Below, piece by piece: positions 20,880 to 33,407 of a stretch of 64,000 bases of DNA. How positions within the stretch are numbered: position 1 is the first letter of the stretch; every line of letters starts with the position of its first letter. The position numbers were made by a program, and so were the translations under genes. The notes under the pieces are model-generated. The model was not told where the DNA came from. It worked only from the letters and a program-made list of their open reading frames with translations, and ran no database searches. The DNA is from Riptortus pedestris (lineage: Eukaryota; Arthropoda; Insecta; Hemiptera; Alydidae): NCBI GenBank assembly GCA_019009955.1, contig CM032232.1:51285501-51349500 (forward strand), in the 5' to 3' direction.

Positions 20880-21375
20880 CCCCCCCCCCCCCCCACCCCC
20901 CCCCCCCCCCACCCCCCCCCCCCCCCACCCCCCCCCCCCCCCACCCCCCCCCCCCCCCACCCCCCCCCCCCCCCACCCCCCCCCCCCCCCACCCCCCCCC
21001 CCCCCCACCCCCCCCCCCCCCCACCCCCCCCCCCCCCCACCCCCCCCCCCCCCCACCCCCCCCCCCCCCCACCCCCCCCCCCCCCCACCCCCCCCCCCCC
21101 CCACCCCCCCCCCCCCCCACCCCCCCCCCCCCCCACCCCCCCCCCCCCCCACCCCCCCCCCCCCCCACCCCCCCCCCCCCCCACCCCCCCCCCCCCCCAC
21201 CCCCCCCCCCCCCCACCCCCCCCCCCCCCCACCCCCCCCCCCCCCCACCCCCCCCCCCCCCCACCCCCCCCCCCCCCCACCCCCCCCCCCCCCCACCCCC
21301 CCCCCCCCCCACCCCCCCCCCCCCCCACCCCCCCCCCCCCCCACCCCCCCCCCCCCCCACCCCCCCCCCCCCCCA
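20880..21375. repeat. (C15A)31 minisatellite
   Basis: Exactly 31 copies of a 16-mer made of fifteen C and one A: A falls at 20895, 20911, 20927 and every 16th base to 21375, with no variation. It has replaced the first ~100 bp of the adjoining Helitron. Open frames across it (poly-proline, poly-glycine) are an effect of composition. Confidence 0.97.
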
Positions 21376-21378
21376 CCC

Positions 21379-22560
21379 AATTTTGTTTCTTTCGTGTGCG
21401 TTTGTTTGTTTGTTTATTTGTTTGTTTGTTTGTTTGTTACCTTTTCACGCTGAAACGGCTGAACCGAATTTTATGAAACTTGGTATGTATATTACTACTA
21501 ACCTAACTTAGACTTTAGGCTATACTAATATTCTCTAAGACGAACAGGAGTGGGGGTTATAAGGGAGGCCTGAAATTAAAAATAGCGATATTTCGTTTCC
21601 TATTGTTTTTTCGGCAAATATGCACATAACAAAAGTTATTTATTTTATTATTTAGAGTAACTTTTGTTATGTACACTTTCGTCGTATACCTAAATATAAA
21701 TGAGTTATACGCTAAAAAGTATAGCGGGAGTCATCAATTTTATTTGGCACCAAAGAATCAACCAAACTAAATAAAACTCGGTACGTGTATTAGGACTAAG
21801 GCCTTTATTATAACAAGCCATACCAACATTTCTAGGGACGGGCAGGAGTGGGGGTTGTAAGGGAGGCCAGAAAATAAATATAGCGGTATTTCGTTTCCTA
21901 TTGTTTTTTTGGCAAATATAAACATCACAAAAGTTGTTTATTTTGTTATTTAGAGTAACTTTTGTTATATACACTTTTTTCGTATACCGAATTATAAACG
22001 AGATATACGCTAAAACCTATAGCGGAAGTGAACAATTTTATTTATGACAAAAGACCCAACCGAAATAAATAAAACTCAGTATATGCATTAGGACTAACGC
22101 TTTCACTATAACAAGCCATACCAACATTTCTAGGCACGGGCAGGAGTGGGGGTTATAAGGGAAGCCAGAAATTAAAAATAGTTGTATTTCGTTTTCTATT
22201 CTTTTTTCGGCAAATATGAACATAACAAAAGTTGTATATTTTTTTATTTAGAGTAGCTTTTTCTATATTCACTTATGTCGTTTAACAATGTATAAAGGAG
22301 ATGTACACTAAAAACTAAAGCGGGAATAACTGAAATCTATGCATAATGCACAAGAGACGGGAAATATGACAATTTGGAGTACAGTGAAGACTTACATACT
22401 AAATTAATTTTATTATTAACAAATGCCAACAACGGGTGTTAACCCTAAACACTGGGACGGGTAAATGTCAAAATATTTGCCAATTAAAGCCTTACCAAAA
22501 AAATACCATCACCATTCAGCCTCAAATCAATTCCCAGGCGAAGCCGGGTATCTGAGCTAG
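21379..22560 (+). mobile_element. Helitron-like element, 5' end replaced
   Basis: Starts abruptly at AATTTTGTTTCTTTCGTGTG, the block normally ~100 bp inside the element. (GTTT)n, three to four monomers and an A-type end (CCCAGGCGAAGCCGGGTATCTGAGCTAG) follow. Confidence 0.88.
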
Positions 22561-22576
22561 TATATACATATATATA

Positions 22577-22766
22577 TTCCTTTGCCCAGGGGGAACCGAA
22601 CTCGCCACTCTGGCCCTTTTCTAGCCAGAGTGGGACTAAGGATATTATTTAATGAATTCCGTCACTAAATAAATTCCTTTGCCCAGGTGGGAATCGAACT
22701 CGCCACTCTAGGTTTACCATGTGGGATTACGGTCAACGCTTTAACTCATATGGCTAACCTGAGCCC
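22577..22766 (-). repeat. tRNA-derived SINE with a partial second copy
   Basis: 22670-22766 is the tRNA-like head (GTGGGAATCGAACTCGCCAC ... GGCTAACCTGAGCCCCC on plus). 22577-22670 repeats CCTTTGCCCAGGGGGAACCGAACTCGCCACTCTGG and then the middle block, so part of the SINE is duplicated in tandem. Confidence 0.75.
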
Positions 22767-22769
22767 CCT

Positions 22770-22902
22770 ATATTTAAGTCTTGAACGGATCTCATTTTCG
22801 TCATTTCCTGAATAGGATCGATGAACATTTAAGACATTTTTCAAAAATCGCGTCACGAGTACCACCTCAATAACTGATTTCCCTTGAGGGAAGTCTGCTA
22901 AA
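22770..22902 (-). mobile_element. HINE 5' head, reverse
   Basis: 'TCTTGAACGGATCTCATTTTCGTCATTTCCTG', 'GATCGATGAACATTTAAG', then ATTTCCCTTGAGGGAAGTCTGCTAAAA at the right. Only the head is present. Confidence 0.85.
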
Positions 22903-22947
22903 AAGATATACCTAATGCCAGTGACGGACAAACAGACAGTATCAAAC

Positions 22948-23320
22948 TAAAAGTCTTAAAGGAAATCTGCTATTGAGGTTGTACGCATGACGCGATTTTC
23001 GAAAAATGTCTTGAAATGTCCATCGACCCTACAAAGTATTTGTCTGTTAACGCTCTAGCGGTCGCAAATCTTGTTTAATCGTTACCAAACTCCATATTTA
23101 AACGGTTTATATAAAAATAAAGCCTAATTTCGTTAACGGCTGAAATCGGACCAGAGGAAGGGGAGGGGGTATTTTGAAAATTCAAAATATCTTCATTATT
23201 ATACGTCCGATTGCAAACGTGTTTAGAACCAATGTAATATCAAATTTAATTTCCTATTCATGCGATTATATACATATGTCGTTTATCATGAATACTAACC
23301 GAGATATTTGGAGTTGTTAG
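22948..23320 (+). mobile_element. HINE, microsatellite and 3' end lost
   Basis: Head and body are joined with almost no microsatellite (CATCGACCCTACAAAGTATTTGTCTGTTAACGCTCTAGCGG). It ends inside the body, at 'GAGATATTTGGAGTTGTTAG', where the next head starts. Confidence 0.85.
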
Positions 23321-23448
23321 TTTTAGCAGATTTCCCTTAAGGGAAATCAGCTATTGAGGTTGTACTCATGACGGAATTTTCGAATTATTTCTTCAAATGT
23401 CCATCGATCCTACCTAGGAGATGACGAAAATGAGGTCCGTTCAAAACT
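23321..23448 (+). mobile_element. HINE 5' head bordering a Helitron array
   Basis: TTTTAGCAGATTTCCCTTAAGGGAAATCAGC to GAGGTCCGTTCAAAACTG, then (TA)n. A Helitron starts inside the TA run. The next HINE body in the same orientation and without its own head is at 35947. Confidence 0.85.
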
Positions 23449-23475
23449 GTATATATATATATATATATATATATA

Positions 23476-25430
23476 CGAGCCTCAGATACCCGGCTTCGCC
23501 AGGGAATAGATTTGAGGCTGAATGGTGATAGTATTTTTTTGGCACAAGGTTTTTACTTTGGCACAATATTTTGAACATTTACCCGTCCTAGTGTTTAGGG
23601 TTAATACACGTTGTTGGCATTTGTTAATAATAAAATTAATTTTTTATGTATGTCTTCCACTTTCCTCCAAATTGTTGACTCCCGCTATAATTTTTTTTGT
23701 TAGCGTATAACGCCTTTATACTTCGGTATACGAAAATAGTTGAATATAAAAAAGTTTCTATAAATAACAAAATAAATAACTTTTGTTTATGTGCATATTT
23801 GCCGAAAATGCAAATAGGATCGAAAAAAAAATTTTTTTAAAAAAAAATAACACCAAACTATTAATTATTTCAGGCCTTCCTTATAACCCCCACTCCTGCC
23901 CGGTTCCTAGAAATGTTAGTATGGCTTATTATAAGGAAGGCGTTAGCTGCTAATTCACATACCGAGTTTGGTTTAGTTTTTTTCGGTTTGGAGTCTTTTG
24001 TGCCAAATAAAATAGTGGAACTCCCGCGTATAGTTTTTAGCGTATCACTCATTTATACTTCCGTATATGGCAAAAGTGTATATGACAAATGTTACTGTTA
24101 AAAACGAAATAAACAACTTTTGTTATGGGCAAATTTGCCTGAATAAGCAAATAGGAAAAGAAATATTGCTTATTTTTTATTTCAGGCCTCTCATGTATAA
24201 CCCCCACTCCTGCCCGGTCACTAGTATTGTTAGTATAGCTTATTATAAGGAAGGCGATAGTACTAATACAAATACCAAGTGTCTTTTTATTTTAGTTCTC
24301 GGTTGAGTCTTTTGTGCCAAATAAATTTGTTGTACTCCCGTTATAATTTTTAGCGTATAACGTCTTTATACTTCGGTATAACACGATAGTGTATATAACC
24401 TACCGTTTATCTAAATAAACAAAATAAAACAACTTTTGTTATGTGCACTTTTGCCGGGAACCCCAATAGGAAAACGGAAACATTACTATTTTTAATTTCA
24501 GGCCTCCCTTATAACCCCCACTCCTGGCCCGTCCCTAGAAATGTTTGTATGGCATATTATAATGAAGGCGTTGGTAATAATTCACATACCGAGTTTGGTT
24601 TAGTTCCGGTTGAGTCTTTTGTGCCAAAATAAAAATTGTGGACTCCCGCTATAGTTTTTTAGCGTGTATAAACTCATTTATACTTCCGTATATGACAAAA
24701 AGTGTATATAACATAAGTTACTGTAAATGACAAAATAAACACCTTTTGTTAAGGGCAAATTTGCTGAATAAGCTATAGGAAATGAAATATCGCTATTTTT
24801 AATTTCAGTGCCTCCCTTAACAACCCCCAATCCTGCCCGTCCCTCTGAAAAGTTAGTATGGCTTATTATAAGGAAGGCGTTAGTAATCATTCACATACTC
24901 CGAGATTTACTTAGTTCGGTTGAGTCTTTTGTGCCTAATAAATTGGTTGACTACCGCTATAGTTTTTAGGCGTATAAACTCTATTTATACTTTCAGTATA
25001 CGGCAAATGTGCATATAACAAATGTTACTCTAAATTACAAAATATAAACAACTTTTGTTATGTTCATATTTGCTGAAAAAGCAATATGAAGCGAAATATC
25101 GCTTTTTTTAATTTCAGGCCTCCCTTATACACCCCCACTCCTAGTTGTCTTAGAGAATTTTAATATAGCCTAAAGTCTAAGTTGGGCTAGTAGTAATATA
25201 CATACCAAGTTTCACAAAATTCGGTTCTGCCGTTTATGCGTGACAAGGTAACAAACAAACAATCAAATAACCAAATAAACAAACAAACAAACAAACAAAC
25301 AAACAGACACCAAAGAAACAAAATGCACGTTATGGTGTCTATGACATGTGAAACGAAAATTTATCGTGAAATTTCGCGAAAAAAACAAATTCAATGTTAC
25401 AGAAAGAGGTTACATTTTTATAATATATAT
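23476..25430 (-). mobile_element. Helitron-like element, reverse
   Basis: 3' end at left (CGAGCCTCAGATACCCGGCTTCGCCAGGG; the CTAG is mutated). About five reversed monomers, a (AAAC)n tract at 25257-25310, and the 5' block at right (CAATGTTACAGAAAGAGGTTACA). Confidence 0.88.
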
Positions 25431-25507
<77 letters not shown>

Positions 25508-25510
25508 CAT
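25429..25510. repeat. (TA)n microsatellite between back-to-back Helitrons
   Basis: TA run separating the 5' ends of a reverse and a forward Helitron. Confidence 0.95.
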
Positions 25511-26624
25511 AAAATTGTAACCTCTGTCTGTACATTGATTTTTTTCGCGATATTTCACGATAACTTTTCGTTTCACATGTCTACAGACACCATAACTGCA
25601 TTTTTGTTTCTTTGGTGTCTTTTGTTTGTTTATTTGTTTGTTTGTTTGTTTGTTTTGTTAATTTTCACGCATACAACGGATGGACCGAATTTCATGAAAA
25701 ACTTTGGTATGTATATTACTACTAACCCAACTTAGACTTTAGGCTATTTTTAATATCTCTTGAGATATGACAGCAGTCGGGGAGTTATAAGGGAAGCCAG
25801 AAATTAAAAAATGGGATATTTCGTTTTCTATTGGTTTTTTGGCAAATATGAACTTAACAAAAGTTGTTTTTTTTTGTTATTTTAGAGTAACTTTTGATAT
25901 TTACACTTTTTTGTCTTATACCGATATCATAACGAGATATTCGCTAAAACCCGTAGCGGAAGTGAACAATTTTATTAGGGACAAATGATCCCAACCGAAA
26001 ATAAATAAAAATCGGTATATGTATTCAGTCACTAACGCTTTCATTATAAACAAGCCATACTAACATTTCTAGGGACGGGCAGGAGGGAGGGTTATAAGGA
26101 ATGCCAGAAATTAAAAATAGCGATATTTCGTTTCCTATTGCTTTTTCAGCAAATATGCACATAACAAAATTTGTTTATTTTTTTTATTTAGAGTAACGTT
26201 TGTTATATGCACTTTTGCCGTATACCTAAGTATAAATGAATTATACGTTAAAACTTTAGCGGGCACTAACGGCTGAACCGAACTTAACAAAGCTAGGTAT
26301 GTCAATTAGCATTAATTCTTCCATGCTTATAAGTTATATTAAAATTTTTAGGTTCGAACGGGAGGGGGGTTATAAGGGAGGCCTGAAATAAAAATTCACC
26401 ATATTTACATGTATAAGAGACGGGAAATATAAAAATATCGAAGACAGTGAAGCCTTATCGAACAAATATTCTATTATTAGCAAATCCACGGCAACGACGG
26501 GTATCAATCCTAAACACTGGGACGGGTAAATGTCAAAATATTGTGCAATGTAAAGCCTGCTAAAAAATACCATCACCATTCAGCCTCAAATGAATTCCCG
26601 GGCGAAGCCGGGTATCTGAGCTAG
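25511..26624 (+). mobile_element. Helitron-like element, forward
   Basis: AAAATTGTAACCTCTGTCTGTACATTG start, two full monomers, a short third that runs into the 'CACCATATTTACATGTATAAGAGACGGG' 3' region, and CCCGGGCGAAGCCGGGTATCTGAGCTAG. Confidence 0.92.
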
Positions 26625-26640
26625 TATATCTATATATCTA

Positions 26641-27751
26641 TCTATATATATATAAAATTGTAACCTCTGTCTGTACATTGATTTTTTTCGCGAAATTTCA
26701 CGATAACTTTTCGTTTCACATGTCATAGACACCATAACTACATTTTGTTTCTTTCGTGTCTGTTTGTTTGTTTGTTTGTTTGTTACCTTTTCACGCATAA
26801 ACGGCTGAACCGAATTTTATGAAACTTGGTATGTATATTACTACTAGCCCAACTTAGACTTTAGGCTATATTAATATTCTCTAAGACGAACAGGAGTGGG
26901 GGTTATAAGGGAGGCCTGAAATTAAAAATAGCGATATTTCGTTTCCTATTGCTTTTTCAGCAAATATGAACATAACAAAAGTTGTTTATTTTGTAATTTA
27001 GAGTAACTTTTGTTATATACACTTTTGCCGTATACGGAAGTATAAATGAGTTATACGCTAAAAACTATAGCGGGAGTCCACAATTTTATTTGGCACAAAA
27101 GACTCAACCGAACTAAACCAAACTCGCTATGTGAATTAATACTAACGATTTCCTTATAATAAGCCATACTAACATTTCTAGGGACGGGCAGGAGTGGGGG
27201 TTATAAGGGAGGCCTGAAATTAAAAATAGCGATATTTCGTTTCCTATTGCTTTTTCAGCAAATATGCACATAACAAAAGTTGTTAATTTTGTAATTTAGA
27301 GTAACTTTTGCCATATTCATTTTTGTCTTTTAACAAAGTATAAACGAGATATACACTATAAACTAAAGCGGGAGTCAACTATTTCATTGGGCGCTAACGA
27401 TTAAACCGAACTTAACAAAACTCGGTATGTCAATTAGCATTAATTCTTCCATGATTATAAGCTATATTAAAATTGTTAGGGTCGACCGGGAGGGGAGGTC
27501 TAAGGGAGGCCTGAAATAAAAATTCACCATATATACATGTATAAGAGACGGGAAAGTATAAAAATATCGAAGACTGTGAAGCCTTATCGAAGAAATAATT
27601 TTATTATTAGCAAATCCAGACAGACAGGTATCAATCCTAAACACTGGGACGGGTAAATGTCAAAATATTGTGCAATGTAAAGCCTGCTAAAAAATATCAT
27701 CACCATTCAGCCTCAAATCAATTCCCGGGCGAAGCCGGGTATCTGAGCTAG
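26641..27751 (+). mobile_element. Helitron-like element, forward
   Basis: Begins TCTATATATATATAAAATTG, so a Helitron-type 5' TC can be read here. Monomer anchors (GGAGTGGGGG) near 26892 and 27190. A-type 3' end. Confidence 0.93.
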
Positions 27752-28572
27752 TATATATATATAATATATATATATATAAAATTGTAACCTCTGTCTGTAC
27801 ATTGATTTTTTCGCGAAATTTCACGATAATTTTTCGTTTCACATGTCATAGACACCATAACTACATTTTGTTTATTTCGTGTATGTTTGTTTGTTTGTTT
27901 TTTTGTTACCTTTTCACGCATAAACGGCTGAACCGAATTTTATGAAACTTGGTATGTATATAATACTAGCCCAACTTAGACTTTAGGCTATATTAATATT
28001 CTCTAAGACGAAAAGGAGTGGGGGTTATAAGGGAAGCCTGAAATTAAAAATAGCGATATTTCGTTTCCTAATGTGTTTACAGCAAATATGAACATAACAA
28101 AAGTTGTTTATTTTGTAATTTAGAGTAACTTTTGTTATATACCTTTTGCCGTATACGGAAGTATAAATGAGTTATCCGCTAAAATCTATAGCGGTAGTCA
28201 ACAATTTATTAGGCACAAAAGATTCAACCGAACAAAACCAAACTCTTTATGTGAATTAGCATTAATTCTTCCATGATTATAAGTTATATTAAAATTTTTA
28301 GGTTCGAACGGGAGGGGGGTTAAAAGGGAGACCTGAAATAAAAATTCACCATATTTACATGTATAAGAGACGGGAAATATAAAAATATCGAAGACTGTGA
28401 AGCCTTATCGAAGAAATAATTTTATTATTAGCAATCCAGGGCAAAGACGGGTATCAATCCTAAACACTGGGACGGGTAAATGTCAAAATATTGTGCAATG
28501 TAAAGCCTGCTAAAAAATACCATCACCATTCAGCCTCAAATGAATTCCCGGGCGAAGCCGGGTATCTGCTAG
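27752..28572 (+). mobile_element. Helitron-like element, short copy
   Basis: Starts within the TA run immediately after the preceding CTAG. Only about one and a half monomers. The 3' end has lost three bases (CCGGGTATCTGCTAG). Confidence 0.92.
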
Positions 28573-28587
28573 ATTCTATATATAGAT

Positions 28588-28599
<12 letters not shown>

Positions 28600-28621
<22 letters not shown>

Positions 28622-29725
28622 AAATTGTAACCTCTGTCTGTACATTGATTTTTTCGCGAAATTTCACGATAATTTTTCGTTTCACATGTCATAGACACCA
28701 TAACTACATTTGTTTCTTTCTGTCTGTTGTTTGTTTGTTTGTTTGTTTGTTACCTTTTCACGCATAAACGGCTGAACCGAATTTTATGAAACTTGGTATG
28801 TATATAATACTAGCCCAACTTAGACTTTAGGCTATATTAATATTCTCTAAGACGAAAAGGAGTGGGGGTTATAAGGTAGGCCTGAAATTAAAAATAGAGA
28901 TATTACGTTTCCTATTGAATTTTCCGCAAATAAGCACATAACAAAAGTTGTTTATTTTGTTATTTAGAGTAACTTTTGTTATATACACTTTTGCGTATAC
29001 GAAGTATAAAGCGTTATACGCTAAAAATGATAGCGGAGTCACAATTTTATTTAGCACAAAAGACTCAACCGAACTAAACCAAACTCGGTAAATTAATAAC
29101 TTACGTTTCCTTATAATAAGCCATACTAACATTTCTAGGGACGGGCAGGAGTGGGGTTATAAAGGAGGCCTGAAATTAAAAATAGCGATATTTCGTTTCC
29201 TATTGGTTTTAGGAAATATGCACATAACAAAAGTTGTTCATTTTGTTATTTAGAGTAACTTTTGCATATCATTTTTGTCCTTTTATTATACCAAAAGTAT
29301 AATAACAATTATATTCACAACTCAAAACTAAAATCGGGGAATAGCCTAACTCTATTTTCATTTGGGCGCTAGACGATTAAGACCGAAATTAAAAAATCGT
29401 TCTATTGTCAAATTACACATAACTCAGTGTTTATTAGTATATTAAAATTTGTAGGTTCGAACAGGACACTGGGGAATTAATTAATGGATGTGAAATTTAA
29501 AAATTCAATCTATGCATAATGCAGAACGGGAAATAATGAAAATATCGAGAGACTGTGAAAGTCTTACAGAAAAAATAATCCTATTATTAGCAAATCCACA
29601 GGTATCAATCCTAAACACTGGGACGGGTAAATGTCAAAATATTGTGCAATGTAAAGCCTGCTAAAAAATACCATCACCATTCAGCCTCAAATGAATTCCC
29701 GGGCGAAGCCGGGTATCTGAGCTAG
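28600..29725 (+). mobile_element. Helitron-like element, forward
   Basis: AAAATTG at 28621; two to three monomers; A-type end at 29725. From about 29270 to 29530 the sequence carries many small insertions relative to sister copies. Confidence 0.9.
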
Positions 29726-29729
29726 TATA

Positions 29730-29790
<61 letters not shown>
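29726..29790. repeat. (TA)n microsatellite
   Basis: TA run between the 3' ends of a forward and a reverse Helitron. Confidence 0.95.
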
Positions 29791-29791
<1 letters not shown>

Positions 29792-29792
<1 letters not shown>

Positions 29793-31700
29793 TAGCTAAG
29801 GTACCCGGCGTTGCCCGGGAAATCATTGCTGACTGACTAATGATTGTATTTTTATAGCAAGACTACAATGTGTACAATTGCAATTCCCTCCACGATGTAT
29901 TGTTTTTTCAAAACAGCCAATCCTAAAGTGTAACTTTCAGGGTTAATAGAATAGAAATTTTAGTTTTGAAGAATATATGAAAATGGGTTCCTAATTTATC
30001 CCTCACGACTTTTTGACTCACGGTTTTTGAATAATTCAAACCATAATCATGGGTAGCATTTATCACAATTAAATATCTTCTATAATGAACATATTTCCTG
30101 CCAAAAATCAAACCAAGCACATATAGTTTTAGCATAGTTTTATACATAAGATTATATTCGTATTAGTAAGCCTCAGTGGAAATCACTTCCCGTCGTGGCA
30201 GCATTCCACAGGAAATAACTAAACTCAATTACCTCCCGTCCATTTCCGCTCTCGCAGGAGCGTTATCATCGTTGTTTTCCTTAGAATATTGCTTCAGAAT
30301 ATTATTTTAATAATTTATCTCCCTGATGGAACTAAATAATAGATCCCTAAACATAATTTCATTTATGTTCAAAAAGCTAGATGAGGGGAAGAGAGCCCCC
30401 TGCAACCTAGTAATACTTTAAACATTCATATCGAGTATATATTAAATACCAGAAATGCTCTTATGTTTATATTCCCTATAACTTTGTTATTTATTTCTAA
30501 TAGAATTATTAGAAATAAATAACAAAGTTATAGGGAAAATAAATAAATGAATGAGGAGGCGACGGAGATTTATAAGATCACTAATCCGAATCATACTTAA
30601 ACTATCATATAAGACTAAAACATAACATCTTTTGTTATAATATGCATTTATTAAAAACACTTAAATAAGCACTAGTAAAATTAATTACTCCCGCTATGGA
30701 TTTAGCGTATATGCCGTAATAACTTCATTTACGGCAAAAGTGAATACAACAAAAGTTACTTTAAATAACAAAAGTAAACAACTTTTGCTATGTGCACATT
30801 AGCCGAAAAAAAATAGAAAATGAAAATTGCGAATTTTTATCTTAGGCCTGTCTTATAACCCCCACTCCGGTTGAACCTAAACATTTTAATGTATCTTTTA
30901 ATAATGGAAGAATTAATGCTATTTCGCATACCAATTTTTGTTAATTTCCGTTCAATCGTTTGTGCTCAACAAAATTGTTGGCTTCCGCTTTAGTTTTTAA
31001 CGCATATCTCGTTTATGTTATACAGCAAAAGTGAATATAACCAAAGTTACTTTAAATAACAAAATAAACAACTTTTGTCATGTGCATATTTGCAGAAAAA
31101 CCAGTAGAAAAAGAAATATCACTATTTTTAATTTCAGGCCTCCCTTATAACCCCCACTCCTGCCCGTCCCTAGAAATGTTTGTATGGCTTATTATAAGGA
31201 AGGCGTTAGTGCTAATACACATACCGAGTTTTATTTAGTTCGGTTGAGTCTTTGTGCCAAATAAAATTGTTGACTCCCTCTATAATGTTTAGCGTATAAC
31301 ACCTTTATAGTTTGGTATACGAAAAAAGTGTACATAACAAAAGTTACTCTAAATAACAAAATAAACAACTTTTGTTATATGCATATTTGCCAAGAAACCA
31401 ATAGGAAACGAAATATCGCTATTTTTAATTTCAGGCCTCCTTTATAACCCCCACTCTGTTCGTCTAGAGAAATTTAATATGGCCTAAAGTCTAAGTTGGG
31501 TTAGTAGTAATACACATACCAAGTTTCATAAAATTCGGTTCAGCCGTTTATGCGTGAAAAGGTAACAAACAAACAAATAAACAAACAAACAGACACCAAA
31601 GAAACAAAATGCAGTTATGGTGTCTATGACATGTGAAACGAAAAGTTATCGTGAAATTTCGCGAAAAAAATCAATGTACAGACAGAGGTTACAATTTTAT
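29792..31700 (-). mobile_element. Helitron-like element, reverse, B-type tail
   Basis: The 3' end at left is CTAGCTAAGGTACCCGGCGTTGCCCGGG. Its first ~850 bp (to about 30650) are a tail not present in A-type copies but shared with 52200-52707 and 61320-62187. Standard reversed monomers, (AAAC)n and the 5' block (CAGACAGAGGTTACAATTTT) follow. Confidence 0.9.
30472..30537. repeat. perfect 31 bp inverted repeat, 4 nt loop
   Basis: TTCCCTATAACTTTGTTATT through CTAATA, loop GAAT, then the exact reverse complement. It lies inside the B-type Helitron tail. Confidence 0.97.
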
Positions 31701-31707
31701 ATATATA

Positions 31708-33097
31708 CTAGCACAGATACCCGGCTTCGCCCGGGAATTCATTTGAGGCTGAATGGTGATGGTATTTTTTAGCAGGCTTTACATTGCACAATATTTTGAC
31801 ATTTACCCGTCCTAGTGTTTAGGATTGATACCCGTCGTTGCCGGTGATTTGCTAATAATAGAATTATTTGTTCGATAATTCTTCACAGTCTTCGATATTT
31901 TTATACTTCCCGTCTCTTATACATGTAAATATGGTGAATTTTTAGTTCAGGCCTCCCTTATAACCCCCCTCCCGTTCGAACCTAAAAATTTTAATATAAC
32001 TTATAATCATGGAAGAATTAATGCTAATTGTCATACCGAGTTCTGTTAAGTTCGGTTCAGCCGTTAGTGCCCGCTAAAGTTTTAACGTATAACTCATTTA
32101 TACTTAGGTATACGACAAAAGTGTATATAACAAAAGTTACTCCAAATAACAAAATAAACAACTTTTGTTATGTTTATATTTGCGGAAAAAACAATAGGAA
32201 ACGAAATATCACTATTTTTAATTTCAGGCCTCCCTTATAACCCCCACTCCTGCCCGTCCATAGAAATGTTAGTATGGCTTATTATAAGTAAGACGATAGT
32301 GCTTATTCACATACCGAGTTTGGTTTAGTTCGGTTGAGTCTTTTGTGCTAAATAAAATTGTTGACTTCCGCTATCATTTTTAGCGTATAACGCCTTTATA
32401 CTTAGGTATACGACAAAAGTGTATATAACAAAAGTTACTCTAAATAACAAAATAAAAAACTTTTGTTATGTGCATATTTGCCGAAAAAACAATAGAAAAC
32501 GAAATATTGCTATTTATAATTTCAGGCCTTCCTTATAACCCCACTCCTGTTCGTCTCATAGAAAATTAATATAGCCTAAAGTCTAAGTTGGGTTAGCAGT
32601 AATGTACATACCAAGTTTCATAAAATTCGGTTCTGCCGTTTATGCGTGAAAAGGTAACAAACAAATAAACAAACATACTCCAAAGAAACAATAGTCCGTC
32701 ACGCAGGGGTTGCGTAAACTAAGCAGATTTCCCACGTGAAGTTTTACAATAGAGAAATCTCCATAGGAGAGCCAATTTAAAATTCAAAAATCCGTTATCG
32801 GCCCAAATTTCATAAAAATGCAAATATCTCGGTTAATATTCAAGATACAGAATAAATGTATAGAACAATATTTATAGTAATTTTAATTTACAATAAGATT
32901 GATTCTATACAATTTTTCGATCCGACGCATAATAACGGAGATATTTTGAATTTTCAAAAATCCCCCCCTCTAAACCCCCCCTCCCACTGGTCCGATTTCA
33001 GCCATTAACGAACTTGATCTCTCTTTTTACGTAAAACGCTTAAATATGAAGTTTGGTAACGATCAAACAAAAATTGCGACCGCTAAAGGGTTAACAG

Positions 33098-33128
<31 letters not shown>

Positions 33129-33406
33129 GATATATATATATATAGATATATATATATATATATATATAGATATATATATATAATTTTGAACGGACCTCAT
33201 TTTCGTCATCTCCTGGGTAGGATCGATGGACATTTGAGGAAATTTTTCAAAACTCGCGTCATGAGTACGACCTCAATAGCTGATTTCCCTTAAGGGAAAT
33301 CTGCTAAAATGCAGATATGGTGTATGACACCGTCCATGAACAGTGATCGTGAAATTTCGCGAAAAAAATCAATGTACAGACAGAGGTTACAATTTTATAT
33401 ATATAT
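31708..33406 (-). mobile_element. Helitron-like element, reverse, split by a HINE
   Basis: 3' end CTAGCACAGATACCCGGCTTCGCCCGGG at left; three monomers; (AAAC)n. At CAAAGAAACA|A a HINE is inserted, and the Helitron resumes as TGCAGATATGG...GTGAAATTTCGCG, ending with the 5' block at 33370-33400. Confidence 0.92.
32693..33308 (-). mobile_element. HINE, reverse, complete, inside a Helitron
   Basis: AGTCCGTCACGCAGGGGTTGCGTAAACTAAGCAGATTTCCC at left and GATTTCCCTTAAGGGAAATCTGCTAAAA at right, (TA)n with GATA at 33103-33182. Sister Helitrons give the uninterrupted site ACAAAATGCAGTTATGG, which places the insertion at an AA/TT dinucleotide. Confidence 0.93.
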
Positions 33407-33407
33407 A

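Noticed and set aside
20820..21476. Long poly-proline (plus strand) and poly-glycine (minus strand) open frames
   Set aside because: They are produced wholly by the (C15A)31 repeat; no normal coding sequence, start context or domain flanks them.
25236..25520. Open frames rich in IYIYIY, THTHTH or LFVCLFVC
   Set aside because: They translate (TA)n, (CA)n and (GTTT)n microsatellites, and the same pattern recurs at every such tract.
32028..32240. A frame giving a repeated peptide (VYITKVTPNNKINNFCYVYIC) in many copies
   Set aside because: The recurrence reflects the ~299 bp DNA monomer. The frame is short, starts and stops within the repeat, and is broken in many copies.
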